From Tenodera sinensis (lineage: Eukaryota; Arthropoda; Insecta; Mantodea; Mantidae): a stretch of DNA of 64,000 nucleotides. Positions within the stretch are counted from its first letter, which is position 1; every line of letters begins with the position of its first letter. The notes under the pieces were generated by a model. The model searched no databases, had not been told where the DNA came from, and was given only the letters and a program-made list of their open reading frames with translations. The translations under genes and the position numbers were made by a program. The stretch is from NCBI GenBank assembly GCA_030765045.1, contig CM060962.1, positions 209,609,636 through 209,673,635 on the forward strand. The letters are read 5' to 3'. Positions 63,530-64,000 of the stretch are shown piece by piece.

Positions 63530-64000
63530 AAAGTGCATTGGGATCATTGTGACCCATTTCTTAGCTACTTTAGTTAGAATCCAACTACTCTCACTAATTT
63601 ATTAGGAATGGAACGCAAACTTTCATAGACGAACAGGATACCATTCTGGTTTAATATGTGCTGGCGTTAACACCGCTTGCGTTGTTGTATTAAAAGCGGA
63701 TATTCTTCCCCCTCGCTGCTATTTTTTTCTCCCTTCTCTTACCTTCATACTCTTCCTGTCTTTCTTTGTCTGGCTAACATGTTATTTCAGTTGGGAACCG
63801 GTAGTAAAACAACCTTTCCTGGGGTATTAGTAAATATCACATGTAAAAATGTTAGTTGTACACAAACATGTGCTTGTTCATATTTTTGACCCGCTTATTG
63901 GGTGTGGCTTCTTTTAAACCTCGAGTGACGGTTTCCCCTCGTATTCTTTGTGAAATTAATGGTACAATGATTAGGGGAGAAATAATGGAACAATCTCCTT
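63530..64000. other. No recognised gene
   Basis: AT-rich DNA to the window edge without recognised motifs. Confidence 0.5.

Overview
This is animal nuclear DNA, most likely from an arthropod with a large, repeat-filled genome, probably an insect. The evidence is one long coding exon with splice sites in 64 kb, an AT-rich background, tRNA-derived SINEs, several LINE clades and hAT and Tc1/mariner transposons. The LINE and transposase fragments resemble arthropod families from memory (cockroach/termite-like in feel), but the species cannot be fixed from the sequence alone. There are no operons, rRNA genes, intact tRNA genes or CRISPR arrays, and most open reading frames here are chance frames or simple-repeat translations.

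The one convincing host gene segment is the exon at 39717-40989 (+). It encodes the first 397 residues of a scribbler/brakeless-type protein (vertebrate ZNF608/ZNF609 family). It carries the family's N-terminal block EWDIGIGDLIIDLDADIEK, a basic LKMKIKRTKPGTKTSEAK block, Gly/Ser, poly-Gln and Pro-rich tracts, and ends in phase 0 at a consensus donor. An in-frame stop directly after the acceptor puts the start codon inside this exon, and a 29-codon upstream ORF overlaps that start. No further exon of the gene was found, so the 23 kb to the right is probably its intron and much of the 39.7 kb to the left may be an upstream intron too.

Layout. 0-10 kb: two kinds of tRNA-derived SINE, microsatellites and unassigned AT-rich DNA. 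10.8-11.9 kb: a complete hAT element with perfect 8-bp target duplications. 12.8-18.7 kb: a long GT tract, LINE remnants and an intact SINE with target duplications. 20.1-23 kb: a fold-back element, then a second copy of the 10.8-kb hAT carrying two nested insertions (a 5'-truncated Jockey-like LINE and another hAT), then a further hAT 3' fragment. 24-32 kb: SINE, two LINE reverse transcriptase remnants and a long decayed hAT of the GTF2IRD2/ZBED-like kind. 33-36.2 kb: two very large ACC/CCN-type simple-sequence arrays. 36.9-39.7 kb: an AT-rich dispersed repeat family and a LINE reverse transcriptase remnant, ending just before the exon. 41-50 kb: SINEs and a 2.3-kb hAT with 18-bp inverted repeats and a decayed CGGBP1-like transposase. 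50-62 kb: microsatellites and LINE remnants of three kinds. 62.4-63.5 kb: a Tc1/mariner-type element whose 5' end has been replaced by an inverted copy of its own 3' end.

The mobile elements are nearly all decayed by stops and frameshifts. Their main value is as a stratigraphic record: exact target duplications at several copies allow insertion order to be read directly.
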